Below, piece after piece: positions 31,231 through 40,608 of a DNA stretch of 64,000 nt. The stretch's first letter is position 1; the number at the start of each line of letters is the position of its first letter. Made by a program: the position numbers and the translations under genes. This DNA is from CAYWMY01 sp046352935. Its GTDB lineage: Bacteria > Pseudomonadota > Gammaproteobacteria > Steroidobacterales > Steroidobacteraceae. Under the pieces are notes generated by a model. It saw only the letters and a program-made list of their open reading frames with translations. It was not told the origin of the DNA and did not search any database. The stretch is taken from contig JAXMGR010000003.1 in NCBI GenBank assembly GCA_046352935.1, forward strand, positions 1 through 64,000. Direction: 5' to 3'.

Positions 31231-34116
31231 ATGGGTTCTTCACTCCAGGATCAACGTGCCGGTTCGGCGCTCGGTGGCGCGAATGCCGCCTGGCTCGAGG
31301 CGCTGTACGAGGAGTTCCTCGCACGCCCCGAGGCTGTGCCCGAGGCCTGGCGGACGTACTTCGCGGCCATTCGCGGTGAGGGAGGGGACGTGGCCCACGG
31401 GCCCGTCGTCGCGGAGCTGCGCGAGGCCGCGCCGCGCCGTCGGGTCGCCGCAGCACCCGGGCCGGGGCGTGACGAGTCGCGCGAGCAGGGCGCGGTGTCC
31501 CGGCTCATCCAGGTGTATGCCAACCGCGGTCATCTGATCGCCGACATCGATCCGCTGGGGCTCATGCCGCGGCCTGTGCCGCGTGTGCTCGATCCGGGCT
31601 ATTACGACCTGGGCGCGGCGGCGATGGAACGCGAATTCCACTTCACGGGGAGCCGGCCCGCGAACCTGCCCGCGCGCATGACGCTCGGCGCGATGGTCGC
31701 GCTGCTGCGCCGGGTCTGGTGCGGCAGCATCGGCGCCGAGTTCGCGCACGTCTCGGACAGCGACGAGCGCCTGTGGCTGCAGGAGTCCTTCCTGGCCGGA
31801 CGTCTGTCGCACCGCTACTCGCCCGACGAGCAGGCCCGGATACTCCGGCAGCTCACGGCGGCCGAGGGACTCGAGCGCTACCTGCACACGCGCTACGTCG
31901 GCCAGAAGCGCTTCTCGCTCGAGGGCGGCGACGCGCTGATCCCGCTCATCGACGACCTGATCCAGCAGGGTGGTGCGGCCGGTGTCGAGGAGACGATCAT
32001 CGGCATGGCGCACCGCGGCCGCCTGAACGTGCTCGTGAACGTGCTCGGCAAGTCCCCCGCGGAACTGTTCTCCGAGTTCGAGGGGCGCTACGACACGCTG
32101 AAGCTGAAGGGCTCTGGCGACGTCAAGTATCACAAGGGGTATTCGGCGGACCTGCGTACACCGGGCGGCGACGTGCACGTCGTGCTCGCGTTCAATCCCT
32201 CGCATCTCGAGATCGTCGATGCCGTGGTCGAGGGATCGGCGCGCGCGCGGCAGGAGCGCCGCGGCGATTCCGGGCCGGCGCGCGTGCTGCCGTTGCTCGT
32301 CCACGGCGATTCCGCGTTCGCGGGTCAGGGCGTGGTCATGGAGACACTGCAGCTCTCGCAGGCGCGCGGCTTCCACACGGGCGGCACCATCCATGTCGTC
32401 GTCGACAACCAGGTGGGCTTCACGACCAGCGATCCGCGCGACATGCGCTCGACGCTCTACTGCAGCGACGTGGCGAAGATCATCGAGGCGCCGATCTTCC
32501 ACGTGAACGCCGACGATCCAGAAGCCGTGGTCTTCGTCGCACGCCAGGCGCTCGGCTACCGCCAGAAGTTCGGCAAGGACGTCGTGATCGATCTCGTCTG
32601 CTACCGCCGGCTCGGACACAACGAGGCGGACGAGCCCGCGGCGACGCAGCCCGTCATGTACGAGGTCATCCGCCGGCGCCCGACCGCGCGCCGGATCTAC
32701 GCCGAGCGGCTCGTGGCCGCGGGCGTGCTGCCCGCCGCCGAGCCCGAGGCGATGATCGAGCGCTACCGCGCGGGACTCGACGCGGGTGAGCCGCGGCAGC
32801 AGGCGCTCGTCGGCACGGCCGGCAACCGCTACACCGTCGACTGGTCGCGCCACCTCGACGCGGACTGGACCGAGTGGGTCACGACGGCGGTGCCGCACGA
32901 CACGCTGCGCACGCTGGGCGCACGCCTGACGGACGTGCCCGCGGATTTCACGCTGCACCCGCGCGTGGCGAAAATCGTCGAGGACCGGCGGCGCATGCTC
33001 GCCGGAGAGATGCCGCTGGACTGGGGCTGTGCGGAACTGCTCGCCTACGCGACACTGCTCGCGGACGGCTACGGCGTGCGCCTCACGGGCCAGGACAGTG
33101 GCCGTGGCACGTTCTTCCACCGCCACGCGGTGCTGCACGACCAGTCCACGGGCCTGCAGCACATCGCGCTGGCGGAGCTGTCGGCGGTGCCGCGGCGTTT
33201 CACGGTCACGGACTCGGTGCTGTCCGAGGAAGCCGTCATGGGCTTCGAGTACGGTTATTCGACCACCGACCCGGAGACGCTGGTGATCTGGGAAGGGCAG
33301 TTCGGCGATTTCGCGAACGGCGCGCAGGTCGTCATCGACCAGTTCATCGCCTCGGGCGAGTCCAAGTGGGGCCGCCTCTCGGGCCTGACGCTGTTCCTGC
33401 CGCACGGCTACGAGGGCCAGGGTCCCGAGCACAGTTCGGCCCGCCTCGAGCGCTTCCTGCAGCTCTGCGCCGAGAACAACATGCAGGTCTGCGTGCCCTC
33501 GACGCCCGCGCAGATGTTCCACGTGCTCAGGCGCCAGATGCTGCGCGACCTGCGTCGTCCGCTCGTGGTCATGACGCCGAAGAGCCTGCTGCGCCACAAG
33601 CTCTCGGTCTCGGCGCTCGATGCGCTCGCGCACGGTCATTTCCGCACCGTCATCGACGACGAGGACGCGCCGGATCCGCTGGCGGTGCAGCGCATCGTGT
33701 TCTGCTCGGGCAAGGTGTACTTCGACCTGCACGAGCAGCGCCGCACCGACGGCCTCGCCGACGTCGCGCTGGTGCGCATCGAACAGCTGTATCCGTTCCC
33801 CGCGGCGGAGTATTCCGCCGTCCTCGACCGCTATCCGGCGGCGCGGCAGGTCGTCTGGTGCCAGGAGGAGCCGCAGAACCAGGGAGCGTGGTACCAGATC
33901 CGCCACCGCCTGCAGGAGACGCTGGGTGCGGCCCAGCAGCTGCTCTACGCGGGGCGTGCGGGTGCGGCCGCGCCCGCGACGGGACTGCTCAAGCTCCATG
34001 TCGAACAGCAGAAGGCGCTCGTGAACACGGCGCTGCACGGCCAGCGCGCCGGATCCGCGGGACAGCCGCCGGCGACGCCGGCGGCCGGCGAGACAGCAGA
34101 CAGGAAGACACCATGA
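31231..34116 (+). CDS. sucA: 2-oxoglutarate dehydrogenase E1 component
   Basis: Thiamine-diphosphate-dependent decarboxylase of 961 residues that starts the 2-oxoglutarate dehydrogenase reaction of the TCA cycle. The N-terminal LYEEFLARPEAVPEAWRTYF segment, the active-site IGMAHRGRLNVL and HGDSAFAGQGVV, the thiamine-diphosphate motif, and LPHGYEGQGPEHSSARLER are all characteristic. Full length matches the family. The ATG at 31231 follows GGGAAG. Its stop overlaps the sucB start by ATGA, and lpd follows, giving the complete E1-E2-E3 set in order. Strong assignment. Confidence 0.97.
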   Translation: MGSSLQDQRAGSALGGANAAWLEALYEEFLARPEAVPEAWRTYFAAIRGEGGDVAHGPVVAELREAAPRRRVAAAPGPGRDESREQGAVSRLIQVYANRGHLIADIDPLGLMPRPVPRVLDPGYYDLGAAAMEREFHFTGSRPANLPARMTLGAMVALLRRVWCGSIGAEFAHVSDSDERLWLQESFLAGRLSHRYSPDEQARILRQLTAAEGLERYLHTRYVGQKRFSLEGGDALIPLIDDLIQQGGAAGVEETIIGMAHRGRLNVLVNVLGKSPAELFSEFEGRYDTLKLKGSGDVKYHKGYSADLRTPGGDVHVVLAFNPSHLEIVDAVVEGSARARQERRGDSGPARVLPLLVHGDSAFAGQGVVMETLQLSQARGFHTGGTIHVVVDNQVGFTTSDPRDMRSTLYCSDVAKIIEAPIFHVNADDPEAVVFVARQALGYRQKFGKDVVIDLVCYRRLGHNEADEPAATQPVMYEVIRRRPTARRIYAERLVAAGVLPAAEPEAMIERYRAGLDAGEPRQQALVGTAGNRYTVDWSRHLDADWTEWVTTAVPHDTLRTLGARLTDVPADFTLHPRVAKIVEDRRRMLAGEMPLDWGCAELLAYATLLADGYGVRLTGQDSGRGTFFHRHAVLHDQSTGLQHIALAELSAVPRRFTVTDSVLSEEAVMGFEYGYSTTDPETLVIWEGQFGDFANGAQVVIDQFIASGESKWGRLSGLTLFLPHGYEGQGPEHSSARLERFLQLCAENNMQVCVPSTPAQMFHVLRRQMLRDLRRPLVVMTPKSLLRHKLSVSALDALAHGHFRTVIDDEDAPDPLAVQRIVFCSGKVYFDLHEQRRTDGLADVALVRIEQLYPFPAAEYSAVLDRYPAARQVVWCQEEPQNQGAWYQIRHRLQETLGAAQQLLYAGRAGAAAPATGLLKLHVEQQKALVNTALHGQRAGSAGQPPATPAAGETADRKTP

Positions 34117-35353
34117 GTACCGAAGTCCGAGTTCCGCAACTGCCCGAATCCGTCGCCGACGCGACACTCGTGAAATGGCACAGGCAGCCCGGCGATGCGG
34201 TGAGCCGCGACGAGAACCTCGCCGATCTCGAGACCGACAAGGTCGTCCTCGAGGTGCCCGCCCCGGTGTCCGGCACGCTTGCGGAGATCAGGGTGGAATC
34301 CGGCAGTGTCGTCACGGGCGGGCAACTGCTCGCCGTGATCGCGGCCGGTGAGGACGCGGGCGCGGCTCCGCCGTCAGCCGCATCGCCATCGGTCGCGACG
34401 CCCGCGGCACCCGCCGCCGCGGAGAAGCTGTCTCCCGCGGTGCGGCGCATCGTGTCGGAACACGATCTCGACGTCGCGCGCATCGCGGGGAGCGGTCGTG
34501 ACGGCCGCGTCACGAAGTCCGACGCCGAGGACGCGGCCCGCGCCGCGGCCGGGGCCCGCGAGGCTGCGGCGGCTGTCGCGGCACCGGTCGCCGCCGCGCC
34601 CCACCCGGCGCGCGCCGCGCCTGCCGCTGCCGGGACGCGCGCAGCCCGGCCGCGCGCGGCGAGCAGCGCGTGCCCATGACGCGGCTGCGCGTGCGCATCG
34701 CCGAACGGCTGGTCGCGGCGCAGGCCACGCAGGCGTTGCTCACCACCTTCAACGAAGTCGACCTGCAGGCGCTCAACGAGCTGCGCACCCGTCACCGCGA
34801 GACCTTCGAGAAGAAGCACGGCGTGCGCCTGGGCTTCATGTCGTTCTTCGTCAAGGCCTGCGTCGCGGCGCTCCGGCGCTTCCCGGTCGTGAACGCGGCC
34901 GTGGACGGAAACGACATCGTCTATCACGACTGTTTCGACATCGGCGTCGCGGTCTCCACCGACCGCGGGCTCATCGTGCCGGTGCTGCGCGACGCGGATG
35001 CGCTCGGCTTCGCCGACATCGAGAAGGCAGTGACGGCGTACGCGAAGAAGGCGCGCGAGGGCACCATCACGATCGAGGAGCTCACGGGCGGAACGTTCTC
35101 GATCACCAACGGCGGCGTGTTCGGCTCGCTGCTGTCGACGCCGATCGTCAATGCACCGCAGAGCGCGATCCTCGGCATGCACAAGGTGCAGGAACGCCCG
35201 GTGGTCGTGGACGGACAGGTCGTCGTGCGCCCGATGATGTACCTCGCGCTCACCTACGACCATCGCATCATCGACGGGCGCGAGGCCGTCCAGTTCCTCG
35301 TCGCCGTGAAGGAGGCGATCGAGGACCCGGCGCGGCTGCTGCTCGAGGTCTGA
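34113..35353 (+). CDS. sucB: 2-oxoglutarate dehydrogenase E2 (succinyltransferase), frameshift in linker
   Basis: Dihydrolipoyl succinyltransferase core of the complex. The first frame (34113-34679) encodes a lipoyl domain with Lys43 in ETDKVVLEV and a peripheral-subunit-binding domain (about 108-140), then stops in the Ala/Pro linker. The second frame (from about 34655 to 35353) encodes GEQRVPMTRLRVRIAERL and the catalytic domain, with YDHRIIDGREA (His and Asp of the active site) and the normal C-terminus LLLEV. The frames differ by a net loss of one base (or gain of two) near 34650-34663, in the run CCGCGCGCGGCGAG. Restoring one G gives a standard E2. The enzyme is central, so sequencing error is the first explanation. 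It overlaps sucA by four bases. Confidence 0.9.
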
Positions 35354-35455
35354 AGCCGCTGCACCGGCACCGCAGAGCGACTGCGGCGCCGGGTGCGACC
35401 ACGGCACCGCGGGCGCGCGCGTCCGCGGCGTCCTGCAAGGAGTACGGGAATCATC

Positions 35456-36883
35456 ATGTCCGACCAGTTCGACGTCATCGTGATCGGCGGCGGGCCCGCC
35501 GGGTACCCGGCCGCAATCCGCGCGGCCCAGAACGGCCTCGCGGTCGCCTGCATCGACCGTTGGAAGAACCGCGACGGCCGTGCCGCCTTCGGTGGCACCT
35601 GCCTCAATGCGGGCTGCATCCCGTCCAAGGCGCTGCTCGAGTCCTCGGAGCTCTATCACCGCGCGCAGCACGAGTTCGCCGCGCACGGCATCCGCGTCGA
35701 CGGGGTCGCGCTCGACCTCGCGACGATGCAGGCGCGCAAGGCGCAGATCGTGCGCCAGAGCACCGTCGGCATCCTGGCGCTCTTCAAGGCCGCGGGCGTC
35801 GTGCCGCTGCAGGGCCACGGGCGACTGCTCGCGAACAACCGGGTCGAGTACACCGGACACGACGGCGCACGGCGCGAACTCGTCGCCCGGCACGTGGTCC
35901 TGGCCTCGGGGTCACAGCCGACGGCGCTGCCGTCCGTGCCCTTCGACGGCCGGCACGTCGTCGACTCCTGGGGTGCGCTCGATTTCGATGCGGTGCCGAG
36001 GCGCCTGGGCGTGATCGGCGCGGGCGTGATCGGGCTCGAGCTCGGCAGCGTGTGGCGACGCCTCGGCTCCGAGGTCGTCGTGCTCGAGGCGCTGGAGCAG
36101 TTCCTCGCGATGGCGGACGCGCAGGTCGCGAAGGAGGCGGGCCGTCATTTCGCCAGGCAGGGGCTCGACATCCGCCTGGGTGCGAAGGTCACCGCGGCGC
36201 AGGTCGCGGACGACGAAGTGCGCGTCAGCTATCAGGACGCGAAGGGTGAGCACTCGCTGACGGTGGACCGGCTGGTCGTCGCCGTCGGGCGCCGGCCGTA
36301 CACGCAGGATCTGCTCGGCGAGGCCACGGGAGTCGTGCTCGACCGCCGCGGCTGCATCGAAGTCGACGAACACTGCGCGACGGGCGTGCCGGGCGTGTGG
36401 GCCGTCGGAGACTGCGTGCGCGGGCCCATGCTCGCGCACAAGGCGAAGGAGGAGGGCGTGGCCGTCGCCGACCGCATCGCGGGGCGCTATGCTCACGTGA
36501 ACCTCGACCTCGTGCCGTCGGTGATCTACACCGCGCCCGAGATCGCCTGGGTCGGGCGCACCGAGGAGCAGGTGAAGGCGGCGGGCATCGCTTACAAGGT
36601 GGGCAGCTTCCCGTTCGCGGCGAGCGGCCGGGCGCGTGCCATGGAGGCCGCGCAGGGTTTCTGCAGGATCATCGCAGCCGCGGAACACGACGAGATCCTG
36701 GGTGTCCACATCATCGGGCCGATGGCCGGCGAGCTCATCGCGGAAGCCGTCCTGGCCATGGAGTACCGGGCGAGCACCGAGGACCTGCAGCGCACGATCC
36801 ACGCGCACCCGACGCTGTCGGAGGCGCTGCACGAGGCGGCGCTCGCGGCCGACAGGCGGGCGATCGACGCGCTGAACCGCTGA
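35456..36883 (+). CDS. lpdA: Dihydrolipoyl dehydrogenase (E3)
   Basis: Flavoprotein disulfide reductase of 475 residues that reoxidises the dihydrolipoyl groups of E2 and makes NADH. The FAD motif GGGPAG is at 11-16, the redox-active disulfide Cys49-x4-Cys54 (GGTCLNAGCIPSK), the NAD motif GAGVIGLELG near 185, the second FAD motif WAVGDCV near 318, and the catalytic His in HAHPTLSEA near the C-terminus. An AAGGAG lies 13 bp upstream of the ATG. It follows sucB by 102 bp on the same strand, completing the complex. Confidence 0.96.
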   Translation: MSDQFDVIVIGGGPAGYPAAIRAAQNGLAVACIDRWKNRDGRAAFGGTCLNAGCIPSKALLESSELYHRAQHEFAAHGIRVDGVALDLATMQARKAQIVRQSTVGILALFKAAGVVPLQGHGRLLANNRVEYTGHDGARRELVARHVVLASGSQPTALPSVPFDGRHVVDSWGALDFDAVPRRLGVIGAGVIGLELGSVWRRLGSEVVVLEALEQFLAMADAQVAKEAGRHFARQGLDIRLGAKVTAAQVADDEVRVSYQDAKGEHSLTVDRLVVAVGRRPYTQDLLGEATGVVLDRRGCIEVDEHCATGVPGVWAVGDCVRGPMLAHKAKEEGVAVADRIAGRYAHVNLDLVPSVIYTAPEIAWVGRTEEQVKAAGIAYKVGSFPFAASGRARAMEAAQGFCRIIAAAEHDEILGVHIIGPMAGELIAEAVLAMEYRASTEDLQRTIHAHPTLSEALHEAALAADRRAIDALNR

Positions 36884-36926
36884 CGCGGCTCCGGTATCCT
36901 GAGCGTGCCCCGTGTCCGGACCGGGG

Positions 36927-39536
36927 ATGCACGATGTGCCGACGTCTCGTTCGGGAATCCACGTGAAGCGGAACCACCTGCTGCGTGCGGCGCCGGCGGT
37001 GGCCTCGACGGCCGTGTTCGCCGTCGCGCTCATCGCCCTGCACCGGCTGACGCGCGAGTTCCATCCGCGTGACGTGCTGGCGACGGTCCGCGCGATGCCG
37101 CCCGGTGCGATCCTGGCGGCCTGCGGCTTCACGGCCGCGAGCTACGGCGTGCTCACGCTCTACGACGTCCTGGCGCTGCGGCACATCGCCCGGCCGCTGC
37201 GCTACGGCGTGGTCGCGATGACCTCGTTCACGGCCTATGCCGTGGGTCACAGCGTCGGCGTCGCCACGGTCTCGGCCGGTGCGATCCGCTACCGCATGTA
37301 TTCGCTGGCCGGCCTCGACGCGGCCGAGATCGCGCAGGTGATCGCCTTCTGCGCGGTCACGCTGCATCTCGGCGCGAGCCTGCTCACGGGCCTGTCGCTC
37401 ATCGGCGAATCGGGCCTCGCGGCCTCGGTGCTCCATTCGGGTCCGGCGCCCGCGGTCGTGCTCGGTGGCTCCGTGCTGGCGCTGGTGGTGGCCTACCTGG
37501 CGCTGGCGGCGGTACGGCGCGGGCCGTTCGTCATCGGTGGCTGGCAGTTCGCCCTGCCCGGCCTGCCGATGACGATGACGCAGCTCGGGCTCGGTACCCT
37601 GGAGCTGATGCTGGCCGGTGCGGCCCTGTACGTGCTCCTGCCCGAGGGTGCCGGTGTGTCCTTCCTGGCCTTCCTCGGCCTGTACATGGTGGCGATGGTG
37701 GCGGGGGCGATCAGCACCGTGCCCGGCGGGCTCGGTGTCTTCGAGTCGGTCCTGCTGCTGCTGCTGCCGGGTGTGCGTGCGCAGTCGCTGCTGGCCGCGC
37801 TGCTCGCCTACCGCGCCGTCTACTACCTCGCGCCGTTCGCGCTCGCGGTCCTGCTGATGACCGTCAACGAGCTGCGGCAGCAGCGGGTGTGGATGCGCCG
37901 GGCGCTCACCTGGACGCGCCGGTCGCTCGACTTCGTCGTGCCGCAGGCGATGTCGATCCTGGCGTTCGGCGCCGGAGTGGTCCTGCTGGTGTCGAGCGCC
38001 ACGCCCGCGGTCGCGAGTCGCGTGGGTGCGCTCGGGCGCTTCCTGCCGCTGCCGGTGCTGGAACTGTCGCATCTCGCCGCCAGCGCGATCGGCGTCGCGC
38101 TGCTGATCCTCGCGCGCGGACTCTATTTCCGCCTCGATGCCGCCTGGCACCTGATGCTCTGGCTCCTCGGCACGGGCATCGTGGCCTCGCTGCTCAAGGG
38201 GCTCGACTGGGAAGAGGCGCTGCTGCTGGTGATGGTGCTGCTGCCGCTCGTCGCGACGCGGCGCGAGTTCTACCGGCGCGCCTCGCTGCTCGCCGAACCG
38301 CTGGCACCCCGCTGGCTCGCGGCGGTCGCGATGGCGGTCGGCGCGTCGATCTGGATCGGACTGCTCGCGTATCGCGAGGTGCCGTATCGCAACGAACTGT
38401 GGTGGCAGTTCGCGTTCGACGCCAGTGCGCCGCGCATGCTCCGCGCGAGCCTGGTCGCGACGCTGGGCCTCGGCGCCGTCGCGGTGTTCCGCCTCCTGCA
38501 GCCGCCGCGGCCCCTGCCGTCGCCACCGTCGCCGCAGGACCTGGAGCGCGCCCGCATCGTCCTGCGGGGCGCAGCGGACGCCAGCGGGCATCTCGCGCTG
38601 CTGGGGGACAAGAGCCTGCTGTTCAGCGAATCCGGCGCCACGTTCCTGATGTACGGCGTGGCCGGCCGCAGCTGGGTGGCCATGGGCGATCCCGTGGGCC
38701 CCGTCACCGAACATGCCGAGATGGTCTGGCGTTTCCGCGAGCTCTGCGACCGCGAGGGCGGCTGGTGCACGTTCTACGAGGTGCGGCCCGGGAACCTCGC
38801 CATGTACGTCGATGCGGGCCTGTCGCTGACCAAGATCGGCGAGGAGGGACGCGTCGCGCTCGCGGACTTTTCGCTGGCGGGCGCCGCGCGCGCGCCCCTG
38901 CGGCAGGCGGTGAGCCGCGCGGAACGCGAGGGCGCGGTCTTCCGCGTCGTCGCGCCCGCGGAGCTGCCGCCGCTGCTGCCGCGGCTGCGTGCGATATCCG
39001 ACGACTGGCTGGCCGCGAAATCCGCCTCCGAGAAGGGGTTCTCGCTCGGGTTCTTCGATGAGCGCTATCTGTGCGAGGGTCCCTGCGCGATCGCCGAGAA
39101 GGACGGCAGGCCGGTGGCGTTCGCCAATTTCTGGGCCGGTGCGAACCGGCACGAGTTCTCGATCGACCTGATGCGCTATTCGCAGGACGCGCCGAAGGGT
39201 GTCATGGACTACCTGTTCGCGCAGGTCATGCTCTGGGGCAGGGCGCAGGGCTACGCCTGGTTCAACCTCGGCATGGCACCGCTCGCGGGGCTCGAGGATC
39301 ACCGCCTGGCGCCCGCGTGGCACAAGCTCGGCCGCCTCGTCTACCGCTACGGCGAGAACTTCTACAACTTCGAGGGGCTGCGCCGGTACAAGGACAAGTT
39401 CCTGCCGGAGTGGCGTCCGCGCTATCTCGCCGCGCCGTCGGGCATGGTGCTGGCGCGTGTGCTGCTCGATGTCACGTCGCTCGTCTCGCGCAGCCCCGGT
39501 CCGGCGGTGGGCCGTGATTCGGGGCGCGGACCGTGA
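36927..39536 (+). CDS. mprF: Bifunctional aminoacyl-phosphatidylglycerol synthetase/flippase, MprF family
   Basis: Integral membrane protein of about 869 residues. The N-terminal about 500 residues hold some 13-14 hydrophobic helices (flippase domain), and the C-terminal third is the cytoplasmic DUF2156/GNAT-like synthase domain that moves an amino acid, usually lysine, from aminoacyl-tRNA to phosphatidylglycerol. Typical synthase sequences are visible: FLMYGVAGRSWVAMGDPVG, EKGFSLGFFDERYL and FYNFEGLRRYKDKF. The result is reduced negative surface charge and cationic peptide resistance. Starts are uncertain: GTG 36912, ATG 36927 or GTG 36963. An acvB-type gene follows with a GTGA overlap, so synthesis and breakdown of the lipid are probably coupled. 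Confidence 0.92.
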   Translation: MHDVPTSRSGIHVKRNHLLRAAPAVASTAVFAVALIALHRLTREFHPRDVLATVRAMPPGAILAACGFTAASYGVLTLYDVLALRHIARPLRYGVVAMTSFTAYAVGHSVGVATVSAGAIRYRMYSLAGLDAAEIAQVIAFCAVTLHLGASLLTGLSLIGESGLAASVLHSGPAPAVVLGGSVLALVVAYLALAAVRRGPFVIGGWQFALPGLPMTMTQLGLGTLELMLAGAALYVLLPEGAGVSFLAFLGLYMVAMVAGAISTVPGGLGVFESVLLLLLPGVRAQSLLAALLAYRAVYYLAPFALAVLLMTVNELRQQRVWMRRALTWTRRSLDFVVPQAMSILAFGAGVVLLVSSATPAVASRVGALGRFLPLPVLELSHLAASAIGVALLILARGLYFRLDAAWHLMLWLLGTGIVASLLKGLDWEEALLLVMVLLPLVATRREFYRRASLLAEPLAPRWLAAVAMAVGASIWIGLLAYREVPYRNELWWQFAFDASAPRMLRASLVATLGLGAVAVFRLLQPPRPLPSPPSPQDLERARIVLRGAADASGHLALLGDKSLLFSESGATFLMYGVAGRSWVAMGDPVGPVTEHAEMVWRFRELCDREGGWCTFYEVRPGNLAMYVDAGLSLTKIGEEGRVALADFSLAGAARAPLRQAVSRAEREGAVFRVVAPAELPPLLPRLRAISDDWLAAKSASEKGFSLGFFDERYLCEGPCAIAEKDGRPVAFANFWAGANRHEFSIDLMRYSQDAPKGVMDYLFAQVMLWGRAQGYAWFNLGMAPLAGLEDHRLAPAWHKLGRLVYRYGENFYNFEGLRRYKDKFLPEWRPRYLAAPSGMVLARVLLDVTSLVSRSPGPAVGRDSGRGP

Positions 39537-40243
39537 ACGCCGCGGCGCGGTGGCTGTTCACGGTCCTGGTGCTCATCGGGTGGCGGGTGGCGGCAGCCGC
39601 CGCGGTGCCGCCTGCAGGGCTCGATGACCTGCCGCTGCACGAGGTGCCGGCCAGCGGACCGCGTACGGACCTCATGGCCGTGATGCTCTCGGGCGACGGC
39701 GGGTGGGCGGCGCTCGATCGTGGCGTCGCACGGACGCTGGCGCAGAGCGGTGTTGCCGTCATCGGCTGGGATTCCCTGCGCTATTTCTGGACGGCACGTA
39801 CGCCCGAGGAGGCCGGCCGCGACCTCGCGCGGGTCTTGCGCCGCTACCTGCGGACGTGGTCCCGATCCAGGGTCATCGTCATCGGCTACTCGACCGGCGC
39901 CGACGCGCTGCCGTTCATGGTGAACCGGCTGCCACAGGACCTGCGCGACCGGCTGGCGCTCGTCGCGCTGCTCGCGCCTGCGGGCAAGGCATTCTTCGAG
40001 TTCCACGTCACCCAGTGGATCGGCGCGTCGCGCGGCGGTCTCGCAGTCGCGCCGGAGCTGGCGAGGCTGGCCGGTGCCGGCGTACTGTGCATCCACGGTG
40101 CCGACGATCCGCAGGCGTCGTGCGCGGGGCCGGCGAAGAAGCATCACATGACCGCGCAGCTTCCGGGCGGGCACCATTTCGATCGCGATTACCCGGCACT
40201 CGCGCGACGCATACTGCAGGCGGTCCCGGCGAGGCAGCACTGA
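39533..40243 (+). CDS. acvB: AcvB/VirJ-family hydrolase (lysyl-phosphatidylglycerol hydrolase)
   Basis: Exported alpha/beta hydrolase of 236 residues matching the VirJ domain. A signal sequence (1-24) is followed by SGDGGWAALD and the nucleophile Ser120 in GYSTGAD; the terminal GGHHFDRDY carries the likely catalytic His. In Agrobacterium, AcvB hydrolyses lysyl-phosphatidylglycerol in the periplasm, controlling membrane lipid content. The start is GTG overlapping the mprF stop, so the two genes are translationally coupled, consistent with opposing activities on one lipid. Here it is the short, single VirJ-domain form. Family assignment is good; substrate is inferred from the neighbour. Confidence 0.85.
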   Translation: MNAAARWLFTVLVLIGWRVAAAAAVPPAGLDDLPLHEVPASGPRTDLMAVMLSGDGGWAALDRGVARTLAQSGVAVIGWDSLRYFWTARTPEEAGRDLARVLRRYLRTWSRSRVIVIGYSTGADALPFMVNRLPQDLRDRLALVALLAPAGKAFFEFHVTQWIGASRGGLAVAPELARLAGAGVLCIHGADDPQASCAGPAKKHHMTAQLPGGHHFDRDYPALARRILQAVPARQH

Positions 40244-40578
40244 TGTACGAGCATCGCGAACACCCCCCGATCCCGCGAGCCGCCTTCCTGCGGCGCATGC
40301 TCGCGCACGCGGCCGTGGCCACCGCCCTTGTCATCGGGTCGCTGCTCCTGGGGATGCTGGGCTACGTCGGGTTCGAGCACCGGGGCTGGATCGACGCGTT
40401 CCTGGATTCGGCGATGCTGCTCGGAGGCATGGGTCCGGTCTGGGCGCCCCGGACGCCGGGCGGCAAGATCTTTGCGGGGCTGTTCGCCCTGTATTCCGGT
40501 CTCGTGTTCCTGGTGTGCGCCGGGGTGATCGCCGCGCCGCTCCTGCACCGGCTGCTGCACCGGTTCCACTGGAAATGA
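40243..40578 (+). CDS. Small two-helix membrane protein in the mprF operon
   Basis: Protein of 111 residues that I cannot place in a named family. Two hydrophobic helices (about 20-42 and 75-100) flank a loop with a MLLGGMGPVW segment; the C-terminus ends HRLLHRFHWK, a His/Arg-rich tail. The second helix (FAGLFALYSGLVFLVCAGV) resembles a motif seen in small two-helix proteins related to ion-channel pore modules, but no selectivity filter is visible. The ATG overlaps the acvB stop (TGATG). Its position suggests a role with aminoacyl-lipid metabolism. Confidence 0.7.
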   Translation: MYEHREHPPIPRAAFLRRMLAHAAVATALVIGSLLLGMLGYVGFEHRGWIDAFLDSAMLLGGMGPVWAPRTPGGKIFAGLFALYSGLVFLVCAGVIAAPLLHRLLHRFHWK

Positions 40579-40608
40579 ACTCCGGTGACGGTCGGTGGAA
40601 CACGACGA

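Noticed and set aside
31240..34167. 975-codon open frame on the minus strand opposite sucA
   Set aside because: It is the antisense shadow of sucA, produced by high GC codon bias. Composition is His/Arg/Glu-rich with no domain, and sucA is unmistakable.
36735..39323. 862-codon minus-strand frame opposite mprF
   Set aside because: Antisense shadow rich in Arg, Gln and His with no recognisable domain.
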